Assembly: GCA_963969395.1 (NCBI GenBank)
Contig: OZ017796.1
Location: forward strand, 8,000,501-8,064,500
Length of the DNA stretch: 64,000 nucleotides
Source of the DNA: Pseudoscleropodium purum
Taxonomy: Eukaryota; Streptophyta; Bryopsida; Hypnales; Brachytheciaceae
Reading direction: 5' to 3'
The translations under genes and the position numbers were made by a program. How positions within the stretch are numbered: the stretch's first letter is position 1; each line of letters starts with the position of its first letter. A model generated the notes under the pieces. The model was not told the DNA's origin and searched no databases. It saw only the letters and a program-made list of their open reading frames with translations. Below, in pieces: positions 11,521-23,679 of the stretch.

Positions 11521-13557
11521 ATATTATGAATTTAATAGACCATGCTTAAATATTAAAAAAAAAATACAAAATAGGTTCTTGAATCTTTGAGGGATTATTA
11601 AACCATCAACATTTCATGATAGGTATATTCCATGTGCATTCAATAATTTTCATTACTATCTTCTAAAGAGTTTCTTATTGAATGTAATATGAATTTGAAA
11701 AAAATAAATGCCAGACATGTAGCATTTTGCAATAAGAGGTTAGATGAAGGTTTAATCCCTAACTACCTAAATGACCATATATGGTTGCTTCAAATTTCAA
11801 GCTCATTTTAGTGTAGGTAGTTAAATTCCTTTGACTATTTTGAAAAAATTTATAGGCAATGTTGATGATTAAATATTGGAAGCTTTTATTTTTCACTACA
11901 AAAGGTAATTATTTTATTTTTGAAAGTTCTTCAAAGGTATATAGTATACCATTAGTAGAAGAGTAAAGCTTGTGAATTTTACTTGATTTCTTGGCTTTGC
12001 TTGTCAATTTCACTTGATTTGAGATCTAAAAAATTGTAATCATCCATTTGCTTTGAAAATAGTTCTAATAGAAAGTATAAAGGGTTTTATGAATTTCACT
12101 ACTGAAAATTTAAACATGCAAGTGTTGCTATAAAAGTTATTTGTGATTTCTACTTATAAAAAAAATTACACTTTAAGTTTTCAACAATTGCAAGGTAGAT
12201 TCTGTAATGAGTTTGATAGCTCTTCATTTGAACTTAAGGTCTTTGGAAGTGCATTTTAGTGTGCTAATATGTTTTCTAGTTGTTCATGTCACCTCAAATC
12301 CCCCAAAATTCTTATATGTAAATTTTTAAAATATTGTTGAGAGAGATAACATATCATAAATAGGATATGTACATTTTTCTTGTTATAATATCACAACTCC
12401 TTGCAATTTCATACTAAAAACCTTGTATGCCATTAGAAGAAATTTGAGGGCAAGGGAGGTCCATTTCAAGTGTATTTCCCTTGCTAGAAACAACAATACT
12501 ATTGTTAGAGTATTATATATATGTGAGATGGCAAGGTTTTGACCATGTGAAAATGCGGATGTGGAAGAGTTTTTGCAAAGTTCCCATGATCCAAGAACTC
12601 ATAGTCTTTTGAAGCCCTTAAATCTCTTCTAATGTCACCAATAAGCAAATTCTTTAAACATCTATATGGTTAGATTTTGAAAAAAAAAAAAATTTTCTTC
12701 ATTGGAAATAACTATAAGTCCATGCTCTTTTTACTTGGGAAAAATACCCCTAGAAAGGCTTGAGCACTTAGGGATTAAAATAAAATTGAACCTAGAATAA
12801 AGCATGTTCAATGGATAAGAGTAAATATTGCCTTAGTTGACTTAAATATACCCTACAAAATTTAGAAACTGTCAATATAAATTTTTAGAGTTTGTGCAAA
12901 TTGTTCATAAACCAGTCATTTGTAAAATGAAGTTGACCATTACAATATTTTAAAACTCTATTGATCCATTTTGAATTGACAAAATGCTCTACAAAAACAC
13001 CTAAAATTCTTATATTGTTATTGAATTGCTAATGTCTATATCAAGTTTTATTTGGGTGACAAATTGCCAAAAAAATTTATACTAGATTCCATCCATCCAT
13101 GACACCTACATTTGTGATACTTTAGTCCTTAGAAAATTAGACCTGTTGCTAAGATATTTTGCCAAAAATGATTTAATTTATTGGCCAATAGATGCATTCT
13201 TTATTTCTACAATAATCTTGAAAGTCGTTCATTGGCCACTTTTTGGGTTGTGCAACATTTCAAGGTTATTGACATAAATTAAATTCAAATTAAAAAATTA
13301 AAACTTGTTTTGGAATAGTATAGGGCAATGCTTGAGGACAAGGGGATTATGCAAAAAAAAGCATCAATGAGGAAGGTGAATCTTGACTAAAGAGGCATTT
13401 TTTTCTTGTGAAATCCTTGATGATGAGCAACATTACCCGATGTAAACCATGGGGTAATGAACAAAACTTGATTGGACAAAAAACACATAATGCCCAATTA
13501 TGATAAAACCACCCATTCCCAACCAAAGACCCATTCCCAACCCATATTGTTGAGATA
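11521..13557. other. AT-rich non-coding stretch
   Basis: I see no supported gene, RNA or organised repeat here. Confidence 0.4.
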
Positions 13558-13750
13558 GTTGCAACAAAGACTAGAACAAATTTCCAACCAAAGCTTAGAA
13601 TGAGTTTTTTCTTCTTTTCAAAGTGGGACTAATCAAATTATGAAAATTTACATTGCAACAAAGACTAAAACAAATTTTCAACCAAAGCTTAGAATGAGTT
13701 TTTTCTTCTTTTCAAAGTTGGGACTAATCAAGTCATGAAAATTCACATTG
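13558..13750. repeat. Direct tandem duplication, two copies of about 95 bp
   Basis: The block beginning TTGCAACAAAGACTAGAACA and ending near TGAAAATTTACATTG recurs 94-95 bases downstream with a handful of substitutions and a one-base indel in the AAAGTTGGGAC segment. Confidence 0.8.
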
Positions 13751-15487
13751 CCTTATACTGCTCCAGAATATATGTAGAATCCGTAAAATGGTCAACAATG
13801 GGTGGTTTTACCAAACATGGGCAAAATAGTGTAATCGAGCAAGAACCCCCAATTTGGACATACAGTGCAGTACAGTACACAGTCCTTCCTATGTACGTTT
13901 CGGCCACAATAGAAACATTTGGCCGGTTTCTGAGCTCGTCTTCTCCGTCTGTTGCATCTCGTCTTCTCTGTCCGTCTCTGTGAGCATTCAAGGATTGGAT
14001 CAGGGTTTGTTTGGATGAGGAAGGAGGCGAGCATGGCTTTGTAGTTGGCGAAATTCGAAATGACGGAGCGACAAGGAAGGCTCCTTCAAGTATATGGCCC
14101 TATCCCATATATGATTGTCAAATGCTTCCAACTTTTGTGGCTTCCTGCAGTGCATATCATCTTGATCTTAAAAGTGTGGAATATCTTGTTGAAGGTCATG
14201 CTGGAGCAGAACCCCAAGGCATCTTCAATGAATCTGCTCTGCTCTTCATCTTAATCTGGAATTCTTCTGTGCCCCTTCCATGTTTCAGTGAAGTTTCTAC
14301 AACAACGTTGAGAATATCTGCTCAACTAGTTACTGTGAACCTTCGAATGTCAAATCGTTCACATTCGAATCTGTCTTGGGTTAGGGTTTGGCAATTTCGA
14401 GCTCTAGAAAGAAGCTCACAGAAAAATCACAAAGTCAGTGCATGAAACCAAGAACCTTCAATAAATAAGCTCGAAATTGTCACTTCACAGTCCCTGAAAA
14501 TCCACACTACCTGTATTATTGTGGGGTTTCCAAAGCTACTACCGTATACGGTAAAATAGACCTCTTCAAAAATGCTGTGGCCCACAGTGATTGCAGGGTT
14601 GAAAATGGAAAACAAGTTTGACGTTCAACACTTCAATGTCCACACAAACATTGCCCTGAGCACGTCCCATTCAGCATTGAATGCCTGCATTGTGAAATGC
14701 ATCTCGATCCATCAATTCTCCAAGATTCAATCCACATCACATCTGGGAATCAATGATGCTCAGATGGAAAGTTTAGAAAGTGACCGATGACCAATGCAAG
14801 GTATTAATATACGTCCTACACAAAATACGCTACAATGCGAAACCAGTGAAACTTCAGATAAAAAAGACTAGCTATAGGCAAAACATAACTTCCATTCCCA
14901 AGAAGTTCCTCCAAGATTGTACAGTAATTCAGCACCATTACATTACGGCATTGTCGGTTAGGTCTCTGAAACTACAAGAGCATGATTCATGACAATATCA
15001 GGTCTCCCAGGATAGAGTGAACTCTGCAAAGTTTTCAAATGGACCTGAAAACATCCAAAAAACCTAACCTCAACGTTTATACGAGCAAATGATCACGACT
15101 CAAGCAACTCGACTCCTCTTCCGCAATTCGGCTGATGATGACCCTCTACTACTCCCACAAGTTTCAGCAACACAATTCAGTGACCTTCCAAAAGGGCATT
15201 GTCGAAAGAGTATCCAAAATGTCGCTTACACGCAAAAACCCTTGACCTACGAATGCGCCTACCCGAGCCTACCCGGATGCAATTTCAATTTCGAGATTTA
15301 TTTCAAAACCAGGTCAGCGTGAACTCCACAATGATTACAAATGGACCTGAAAAACATTCAAAAAGCAGCTCTTCACCTACACAAGCAAGAGCAATTCTCC
15401 AGCGACTCGACACTCCTCTTCAGCAAATTTGACTGAAGATGATGAACCTCTACCACTCACAAATCTTACACCGCGTCGCGTAGCACC
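13751..15487. other. Higher-GC region upstream of the chloroplast gene island, no gene assigned
   Basis: Composition rises sharply after 13.7 kb, as in transcribed or promoter DNA. There are short open frames on both strands and a good splice-acceptor-like TTCCTGCAG near 14.15 kb, but I could not build a spliced gene. A perfect 14-bp palindrome TACCGTATACGGTA lies at 14540-14553. The last few hundred bases probably hold the LQY1 3' UTR. Confidence 0.35.
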
Positions 15488-16003
15488 CTAATCGTCGTCC
15501 TTGTACTCGCGGCGGTCGAGGTATCGCGGCTGCACTCCAGTCCCCTGGCACGTCGTGCACGTCAAGGAGCCAGAGCCCTCGCAATTAATACACCTGGAGA
15601 CTTCCCGCTCGTCGCCTCCAAGCTCCACCGTGATGTTCCCCGCACCCACGCAGAAGCGGCACACCTGCGAGCCCGTTCCTTTACATGGGAAGCACGGCTG
15701 GTCATTCTCCCGCTTCTCCGAGCTTTTCACCTGCGACTCGTAGAAGATCGGCACGCCGATCCCGACTGCGACGCCTGCCACGCCCACGCTGATTGCGAGT
15801 ATCGTATCCTGGTCGAGCTCCAATGCGCGCACCACCAAGCTCTTCCTGCTTCTCGACGAATTTTCCACTCCATTCTTGGCCAAACTGGCTCCCAATGGGG
15901 GCAAAAAAGAGCTTGAAAGAGAAGGCTTCGACGAGGCAGGCGCAATTGCAGGCAGCGAGGGTGTCGTCCAGCAAGGGCAGCGGCGAAGAAGAGACGACGC
16001 CAT
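15488..16003 (-). CDS. LQY1: LQY1-type thylakoid DnaJ-like zinc-finger protein (PSII repair)
   Basis: A single-exon frame of 171 residues with ATG in a strong GCCATGG context. Residues 1-59 form a Ser/Ala-rich chloroplast transit peptide. Residues about 68-88 are a membrane span. Then come four CxxCxGxG motifs, the DnaJ-type zinc finger, with Cys at 104/107, 115/118, 138/141 and 149/152. The end YLDRREYKDDD is nearly identical to the known LQY1 C-terminus. In Arabidopsis LQY1 (154 residues) is a zinc-binding thylakoid membrane protein with disulfide-isomerase activity that binds the photosystem II core and supports its repair and reassembly in high light. All eight zinc-ligand cysteines are present, so the protein should be functional. 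It reads in the same direction as the FLAP1-type gene 812 bases upstream. Assignment is by recognition, with very little doubt. Confidence 0.95.
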   Translation of the reverse strand: MASSLLRRCPCWTTPSLPAIAPASSKPSLSSSFLPPLGASLAKNGVENSSRSRKSLVVRALELDQDTILAISVGVAGVAVGIGVPIFYESQVKSSEKRENDQPCFPCKGTGSQVCRFCVGAGNITVELGGDEREVSRCINCEGSGSLTCTTCQGTGVQPRYLDRREYKDDD

Positions 16004-16815
16004 GGCTGCGGGAGCAGCGATGCTGGCAAGGGAGAAGAAGGCCTTCGGATAAGGGCCCCACGGATTCGCAAGACGGTTCTCACGGGTATAGGGGGTTGAT
16101 CAGGGCCCCACGGAGCTTATCCCTCGACCCGAATGATATGGAGATCTGTTATGAATTTCAGTTTAGGCTACGTGGCAAATGGAGAGGGCCTCTTGGTACT
16201 TTTGCTTGGGGTCCTTATCTCGTATAAAATTTGAGAAACTTATGGCCGAGAATTGAATCTGTGAAGCTCGAGGGTATAAAACGTTTTGGCACTACAGAAA
16301 TGACATTCAATGGTTGCACTTAAATTTTAATTCAGATTTTGAGTGCATTTCCCAATCAAATGTTCTGAGTGATGTCTTGTTGGAAAGCTACTAAAAATGT
16401 ACTACTCATGAGCTATAACAGACCCTCTATGTCACAGTATTGAGATCACAGAAAGAAATTGAAAACGGACACTATTAGATCTTTTAGGAATAAGATACTA
16501 TGGACTTCAAGGATGTTGAAGCTAAAGTAGATAAAATTGGGTAACTTGTAAGCAACACAAACAAAAAATGGACTGTTCGTTTGTAAAGAAACCATTTCAG
16601 ATTCAGTTGAACTTAGAAACCAGGATTACATTCGGTTTCAAATACCAGGACAAACGAAACTATCTGAAATGCATCTCATTTACACAGATGGCCTGTATAT
16701 CACTCCAAATCATTGGAACTCTGTAAATGTACACGTTATACTAAAGGCAGGACTGTGTTCTGGCTCGAGAAATCTCTGTGAAATGTACAAGTGCTTCCTA
16801 CCTAGAGCTGGGTTC
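16004..16815. other. Spacer between the FLAP1-type gene and LQY1
   Basis: It must contain the 3' UTR of the upstream gene and the LQY1 promoter and 5' UTR. No other feature is recognisable. Confidence 0.5.
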
Positions 16816-19281
16816 CTACAAAGACCTCAGGAGAGGATATTTGCGAAGAAGCTCCCTCTCCGACAGCGTATCATTCTCATCTTGCGGAGTCCATAACACT
16901 TCCACAGCCTGCCAAAATACGCAATTCAATGGTTCATGCAAGCCCAAGTCAAAAGTACTACAGAAAAAATCCTCGGGACTGTTAAATTTTTTTTTTAAAT
17001 CCTCAGGACAGCACAACGAATAAAGATAAGACAATAATTTGATAAGGCTGAACCAAGAAAATTACGAAATAAACACACCTGTATAGAGCTTTCTGACAAA
17101 GAGCCCAACTTTTGAAGAGCTAACTGCAAATCTGCACTACTAGAGATCGCTGAAAGCTTATGTTCTCCCTCCACAGCTACTAAAATAGTCACCTGTAACA
17201 AAGTCAAGAAACTCATGAACAGTCCAAATGAAGGATGAAATTGCCATGGCTACGAATGTGCAATTCCTTTGAAACTAAATTGTAAGCCATCAACTAACGC
17301 AAATGACGATGGACAATGAAATGAATTATATAATGTACTCACCACAATAAACTCATTGCTAAATCGATTGGCTTTAGATGCCGCCATCATGCGCTTCCGT
17401 ATACTTTTCACATTTATGAAAGTTTCCTCATCAAACTTTCCTCGTTCCTCCAATGACAACTGATTGAATTGCTCTTCAGTGTCGCTTTCAGTGCGCTTCA
17501 CAAAAGACTGCTACCAATGCATCTTTCGTTAGTAGCCCGTACTATGTACCAATGTGCTATAATCAAAACTTGTTGAATCTTTAAACTTTACAAAAGTGTT
17601 ATGATGCAAAGGCACATGCAATTTGAAAAAATATATAGCAATGCCATTGCAAATATCACTATAGGCAAACAAAAACCACAGAAATGAAATGAAATAACAA
17701 GATATTGAAAAGGACTTAGCTAATGATAATAAACACGCAATAAAAAGGAGGATAAAAATGGCGAACATACCGAAGAAAGTCCAGACATACAAAAATCTGG
17801 ATGCCTCAGCAATGACAGACATGCCTCTGCAACAAAAGTAATAAACACAGTCCTCATCAAGTGTACAAATTTTCTAGACAACAACACCTGGTGTAGACGA
17901 TAAGTACGTACATCAATTAGTTTACAAAACGTTACCTGTCAAAATATTGTGCAATCCTTTCGTTGTCGTAGTGTCAGCATCCTCAGCAATCCGGTCCAAA
18001 TCCTGCTGTAGCGTTCTCGCTAGCCCTAATAACCCAACCTGTATTTCCGGCCCAAAGGACTATGATTACTAATTCCAATATTTATGAGTACCCTTTAATC
18101 CTACCTGCGTTATCAAGTACTTTAAATTGCTGAGACCAAAGATCTGTTTGACAGTTCTTAAACAATTCATGTCAGCTCAAAACCTAAAACAAATAAATAA
18201 ACTGTCCAGCATAGGTTGAACGCAGAGGTACCTGAAGTTTAAGAACGCTCGAAGTTCGTGTTCCAGCTCGTAATGAGCCACCAAATGTCTTCTCTGAGAG
18301 AAAACCGTTCACTGAAATCATAGATGCGCATCCCATACAAAAGGCAATGAAGAAGAGGGAGCTGGAACCAAGTCCGAAGCTAGTTGCAGGACCCATATAG
18401 TGACTGGGAGCTGGGGCTGAGAGAGGAATGGTGGTGATGTACTCATTGTGATAGGTTTGAATCGATGGTGCACTGTAAATCGGCGCACTTGGTCGTGAAT
18501 AAGATTGCCTTGGTTCTGGCGATGGCCTGGCTGGTGCAGACCTAGTTTGCCCACCTGCTGCAATCCAAAGAGACATGCAAAAACTTCAGTAACCTATACG
18601 AAAGTATGCACCCAAGACAACAAAAATTGTTATCAACAAGAACAATCAAAACGCACATATGATGTTGCGAAGAATCCAGATATACCCAGTCTATTTGACA
18701 CTGTAATACTAAGTGCTTCGAAATTGAAAGCCATTCTTATAGTTAACAACTACATCTTCAAATTAGATTGCAAGATTGCTACAGGGAAAATATACAATCA
18801 TAACACAATCTCGCAGAGAGTAAGAATAATAACTTCGAAACGAGTTGCCACCGACTCGGCCTCCTGAAGCCGCGACTGCCATCTCCGGGCCCTGTGAGAC
18901 CAGCAAGCAGAAAAGAAGAGCCACCATAGCCGGCTGTTTCACCAAACAAACAGCCTCCAGCACCGACTTGGTTACGCCCTTCACCAAGCCTAACCTAGTT
19001 GCGTCCATCTCTGCTCCCTCAGACATTTCCTCCTCCTCCTCCTCCTTCTCCGCCCTCACCGCCACGAGTTGCATCTCCTTGCCCTGAATTTGACCTACTT
19101 TCGAAGACGTAATCCTCAAAAAACAACGCCCATGCAACGAACTGCCCAGACGAGGAAACCCACGCAACCCTAAATTGGAGCCATCCCAGGGCTTCACATT
19201 TGGCTTCGATTGCCGTGAACCAAGGCTGCTTCTCGTTCTGTGAAGATGAAGCAGCATCCCATGAGAGGCGAAAGCTGCCAT
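16816..19281 (-). CDS. FLAP1: DUF1517 chloroplast membrane protein, FLAP1-type, seven exons
   Basis: Exons: 19281-18852, 18554-18232, 18038-17936, 17826-17771, 17510-17343, 17192-17079 and 16908-16816. All boundaries are GT-AG, the phases agree, and the product is 428 residues. Residues 1 to about 75 look like a transit peptide, followed by a Glu-rich run. Hydrophobic segments lie near 118-130 and 205-226, separated by a Pro/Ser/Tyr-rich linker after GGRVGGQTRS. Residues 245-428 are the DUF1517 core, with VLKLQ-VGLLGLARTLQQDL, SLLRHPDF, FNQLSLEERGKFDEET, SNEFIVVTILVAVEG and AVEVLWTPQDENDTLSERE. Arabidopsis FLAP1 acts in acclimation of non-photochemical quenching to fluctuating light, and cyanobacteria carry homologues. 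The exon 1 donor (G|GTGGCA) is weak and is the least certain junction. The gene is divergent from RPC9. Another plant DUF1517 paralogue cannot be excluded. Confidence 0.88.
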
Positions 19282-20191
19282 ATCTACTAATCACCCGCTG
19301 CGTGGAAATCTAAAATTATTTCTGTCCAGAGTCGACACAAAGTGCGAGAACACACAAAAATCCTATCAACTGGGGACTGAGGTGCGAGCTTCTGGAATTC
19401 AGAAGTGCAAACATTCTAGTATAATGCATAACTCAGCTATCAATGCAGATCGAAGCTTGGCAATACCAGACGAGTTCCTCCAGAATACGGAAAATTCACC
19501 GCTTAAGGGAATGAATCAGAAAGTCCTGTCACGGTGGAATTGGCCTGGGGATTCTCCGTGGTGATGGACTGGACTAACGTAGCACGGTGCGAGTGCATCC
19601 TCAGAAATAGGCTTATCTACAGAAACTTTGGATAGAATCATCGATTATCATACTTTCATCCACAGTCTCATCTGATCTACAGTAACTGACAGTCTATTTT
19701 TTCTTTATTAGTAGGGGTTCAATTATGGAAATTTGAAGTATTCATCCACTGGAACATGAAACCGAATATTCTATTTGCTTTTCCAGGTGCTCCGTAAGAT
19801 TTTGCAAAAATTCACCATGGAAGTACTGTACCGGTATTACCAGTTTGGACTTTGGATTGCTGGTCGGACCAGCGCAAAGGATACTTGATTCGCTGTTGCT
19901 TGTGGAGGGGGTGCCTGTGCCGGACGTTTAGGGTTTGCTGTGGGGCTGGACTCTTGCGTGGTGATGCTCTGGCATTGTGTCGTTGTAATCTGGGGCAATG
20001 CTGGGGCGCTATCCCGCAGTAGCTTTCTCTTTTATCACTCTTTCTTCGTGCAGGGAATTCTTGAGCCGGTGTGGACCTGGAGCTGATGTTGCTGCCATTT
20101 ATTTCCAGGACTGCTGCTTGAGTTCCCACGCGATATTTTCTCGCCTTCCAATTCCAAAGAGATCTGCGCAGTGTGATACACCCTTGTCGCA
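19282..20191. promoter_or_regulatory. Divergent promoter region between the FLAP1-type gene and RPC9
   Basis: 910 bases separate the two start codons, so both promoters and 5' UTRs lie here. The right half (about 19.85-20.19 kb) is richer in G and T and is probably the RPC9 5' UTR. No TATA box is certain. Confidence 0.5.
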
Positions 20192-21546
20192 ATGAAATTG
20201 TGAGATTCTCCGTCCTTCCAGAATTCCTTTCATTTGCGGGGATAGGTCCGTAAATTTTGAATGTTACAATTGCTCTTCAAGACTGTTTGGGTCTGGAAAT
20301 TTGGGAATTGTGGAGTCTATTGGGATTGAAGAGTGATTTTTGAGGTGTGGTTGATGGGGTTTCAGGAAAAACGGAAACGCGGGTTTGTTGACTAACTTCG
20401 AGACCATGGACTTGTTCAAGTCGCGTGGGGCTGATCGAGGGGTGGGCGCTACCGGCAGTCTCTCAGCTGCCGAAATTAAGGTCTGTTCTACTGTTTTCCA
20501 GGATCTCTGTGTTATTCAAATCTTTTTGGAGTCTTTTGACTGAATTTTCATGTGTTAATTTGATTGCCATGGTTGGTATGGGATCCTGGAGAGTACTTTC
20601 TGCAGGCGTTGGTTTAGGATTTAAGGTTTTTAGGGTTTAGGGGCAAGTTCAAGCCCCAACTGACCAAGGATCCCAAATTGATTTTTTTTTTTTTTTTCTT
20701 GAGGAATAGATCAAAGGAGAATTTCGTTTCATTTTGTTTTGATCAGCACATGCAGTGTTCTCCAGTGATTTTTAGTGGTATAATCTTTGCCCCTTTCTGT
20801 ATTTTATTTCTCACAATATGATCAATCAAATTGTTCATTTGTAAGCCATGTACCCTTGGCGCTTGAATGGTAAATTGGCTCATATAAATACTAGGTTTTG
20901 TATGCTCTAGATACTTTGATAGAATAGCAGCAATCAAGGACTGCAATTGTTATTGGCGATGATTTCCACATTGCCTTGTTGCTAACGAAGATAGCGTTGT
21001 TAATGCAGGTTTATGATTATTTGGTAAAGACACCTGCTGGCCAACAGACAAGAGAAAATATAGTGGCATTTTTTAAGGCTACCGAGGTGTACAAGCTTAC
21101 TAAAGCCGAGTGTTTACAAGCCAGCAACTTGCGTCCAGCTTCTGCTGTTGAAGTCCACCTTGTACGTTACCGTCCTCTGCGCTATTTGATGTATGGGATT
21201 CAGTCGCATTATCGTAATGATATTTCATTAGCTTTTAGTTGAGAGAATCACTGTAGAAAATGTAGTGGCGTATTTCCAGCGAATTCATTGAATTTCATCC
21301 CTATTCTGCTGCGCTTCATCACTATTTCTTGGCACAAGAAATGGAGGCTTAGGTGTAGTACCATTCATGTTTGTTCTCCTCTTCCTTGAAGTTCCGCTGG
21401 TGTTGAGTATGTGCTGACATTCTCTCTCTTTGGTGATGGAACAGATCGTGGAGGATTGTGACGAACGGTTGTCAAGTGACACGGTAGACCAGTTTTTAGC
21501 TAAAATAGAGGAAATTTTACCGCCAATTCCAGAGTCCGAATCATAA
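20192..21546 (+). CDS. RPC9: RNA polymerase III subunit RPC9 (CRCP/Rpc17), four coding exons
   Basis: Exons: 20192-20199, 20366-20480, 21009-21161 and 21445-21546, giving 125 residues. The first coding segment is only 8 nt (ATGAAATT, donor GTGAGA). Its two spare bases complete a Leu codon with exon 2. The product starts MKLKNGNAGLLTNFETMDLF, matching the plant RPC9 start (NAG-LTNFE). The core has KVYDYLVKTPAGQQTRENI, VYKLTKAECLQASNLRPAS, AVEVHLIVEDCDERL and a C-terminal EEILPPIPE. This HRDC-like fold is typical of RPC9, which pairs with RPC8 to form the Pol III stalk and helps recruit TFIIIB for tRNA and 5S rRNA synthesis in the nucleus. Length is in the usual range. The first junction rests on family similarity and phase and is the weakest part. 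Confidence 0.92.
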
Positions 21547-22069
21547 TAGGTCCAGGTATTGCAAGTTCTAAAATACATGATTACTCTCTTTGGAAGGGAC
21601 ATCAGTGAGCAACACTTGTGGACAACAACCTGAAACCACTGGTGCAAGTAAAGAAGGAACTGATTTTACATGCTATAATTGTAGTTGTACAGGCTTATAT
21701 AAGTTCTTTCAATTGCCAGCGACATTGCGAGGACTTGTTGAATGGATTCAGTAATTGGGACATCAACTTCACTATGAATTGTCATGTCCCAAAAATCCTT
21801 TCCAATTAAGCACTAAAATGATTCTTTTGATTTTTTTAAATGATTATATTGTGCCAATATGGTTCTTTTGAAACCTCCAGTGGAGATGTTGTGCACAAGA
21901 GCAGTATATTTCGTGTTGGCTGCGCCTTGCGCTTGGGCTTTGGGAAGAGGAAATTGGGGCATGCCAACAAGCTGGAAAGGGAATGAGGTCAAGGAAGTAG
22001 GCTCACTGATGTAGTTCTGCGGCTTTAGTTGTACAAGCTGGAGTGATAGGATTGGAAAATACGGGTTTG
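21547..22069. other. 3' flank of RPC9
   Basis: It probably contains the 3' UTR. No further feature is seen. Confidence 0.4.
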
Positions 22070-22091
22070 TGTTTAGGGTTTAGGGTTTAGG
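22070..22091 (+). repeat. Short telomere-like repeat (TTTAGGG)n
   Basis: Three consecutive units, GTTTAGGGTTTAGGGTTTAG, of the plant telomere repeat. This is long enough to be a telo-box cluster but too short to be a former telomere. Confidence 0.8.
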
Positions 22092-23679
22092 ATAAAGCTA
22101 AGCTAGGATTTCACTTTCAATTTGCTCTTTCATTAGAACTAGGAAATTGAGAGAGAGGATCAAATAGATAAGGAAATGTTTGAAAAAAAATAGATTTCTA
22201 AGTTTTGTTCATGAGGTGACACTTTACTTACTTGGAGAGTTTGAAGAGTTATAATGAATCTTTAATTGTAGCTCTAAAAGTGTTGGAAGGTAAATTATGA
22301 AGTATTGTTAAGGTTTAAAAGTGCTTGGACTAGGCTTCTAAAGTCCTTTTATGTAAATTCAAGATACACATTTACAACTACATCACAAGTTACCCGGATG
22401 TGAACTTGTTTTACATTGCACAACATCCATCTTCGTGGGTTGTGGGGCTATGGGGTCACATCAATTTCTATTACATGAATAGTTTCCTTATCTTGGTGGT
22501 TGTAGCGGGGATTACAAGTGTGTACAAGTAGGTCTCTTGGTTCATGAGGAACTTTGTAATCTTGGAGACAAAGGTTCGATCCTCCCCTAGGTGCTTGAAA
22601 TTGACCTCCAGCCTATTCTAAGATGAATTCAAATACTCTTGATCGAATTGTGGGTTTGAGGATACTTAAATTTACTTTGGTGAATTGGCCGGATGACTAT
22701 TTAGATTGATTTATTTATTTTAAGAATTAAAATTTTTTATTTTGTAAATTATTTTTAAATTCTTTAAAAGCACCTAATTGGCATTTTTTTATGGGCTTCT
22801 TGTGGAATTTTTTTGACACATACTTCTAATTAAGGAAATAGATTACATTAAAGCTTTAAAAGATCTCTTTCATATTGGTATTTAAACACAATTGTATCCC
22901 ATCTAGAGTACCATTACACATTATTCAATTCAAGTTCTATTGCCTTGTTTTCAAGTTTTTGAGTCTTGCATCTTGAAATAGGATAGGATTTAGAATATAG
23001 CCTATACAACCAATGCTTTTTAAATAATCTTCAAGTACCTTTTAATATAAATGTTAGTATTGCCTATGCTATTTCCACAACCAAAATAAAAATAAAAGTA
23101 TTTTTAATTTTTTAATTCAAAAGTTCTTTGAAATTCAATATCTTTGACACAATAGGTCCAAACACTACAAAATAAAGTTTGTGCAATCTTTCTAAAAGGG
23201 GACAATGGACAACATTCAAGGAAATTGTAGAAATGAAGATGTGCCTATTCATCCCTAAAAATTGGTAAATTGGTACCAATTTTCTTAGTGATAGGATCAC
23301 ATCCTTCTAAGGCAAATTTAGAAAGACCTTGAAGATTGACGTAATAAATTAAAAACTTGCAAGTACCCAATAATTTTAGAAATGATTGACATTTATCACC
23401 AAAACATTGAAAAACTCATTTTACATACTAAACATAAAATACAAACAAATAACAAAAAACTAGCTTGAATTGATAATATGAATCTTTTTAAACAACCTTC
23501 ATAGGGAACCTAAATATGATCTAAAACAAGGAGTAATTTTAGAATGTATTTGGATTAAGGTGAAAAGAACCTCCTAAGAGACAATTTGGATACTCTTTTC
23601 ATAACCAAAAATAGAAAAAAAATAAGTCCCCATACCTTTAATCTACCTTGGATTCTTTTACATTTGACTATATCTCTAT
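22092..23679. other. AT-rich spacer with a lone Pol III B-box-like motif
   Basis: GGTTCGATCC at 22573-22582 matches a tRNA B box. The flanks do not fold into a tRNA, so a decayed tRNA-derived SINE is the best guess. Otherwise nothing is recognisable. Confidence 0.3.

Noticed and set aside
13792..14034. Minus-strand frame with KCFYCGRNVHRKDC, reminiscent of a zinc knuckle.
   Set aside because: The spacing (CX2CX4HX3C) is one residue short of the CCHC consensus and there are no gag or polymerase motifs nearby.
14011..14445. Plus-strand 144-codon frame with AYHLDLKSVEYLVEGHAGAE and a good acceptor before it.
   Set aside because: I could not find an upstream exon in a compatible phase, nor a known family.
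17137..17146. CACTACTAGA inside an exon of the FLAP1-type gene, like the MITE end.
   Set aside because: There is no partner inverted end or duplication, and the bases are part of conserved coding sequence.
20005..20025. GGCGCTATCCC...AGCTT in the RPC9 5' UTR resembles a miR390 target site.
   Set aside because: Four of the 21 positions mismatch and three of them fall in the miRNA seed (positions 6-8). There is no second site nearby, so it is probably chance.
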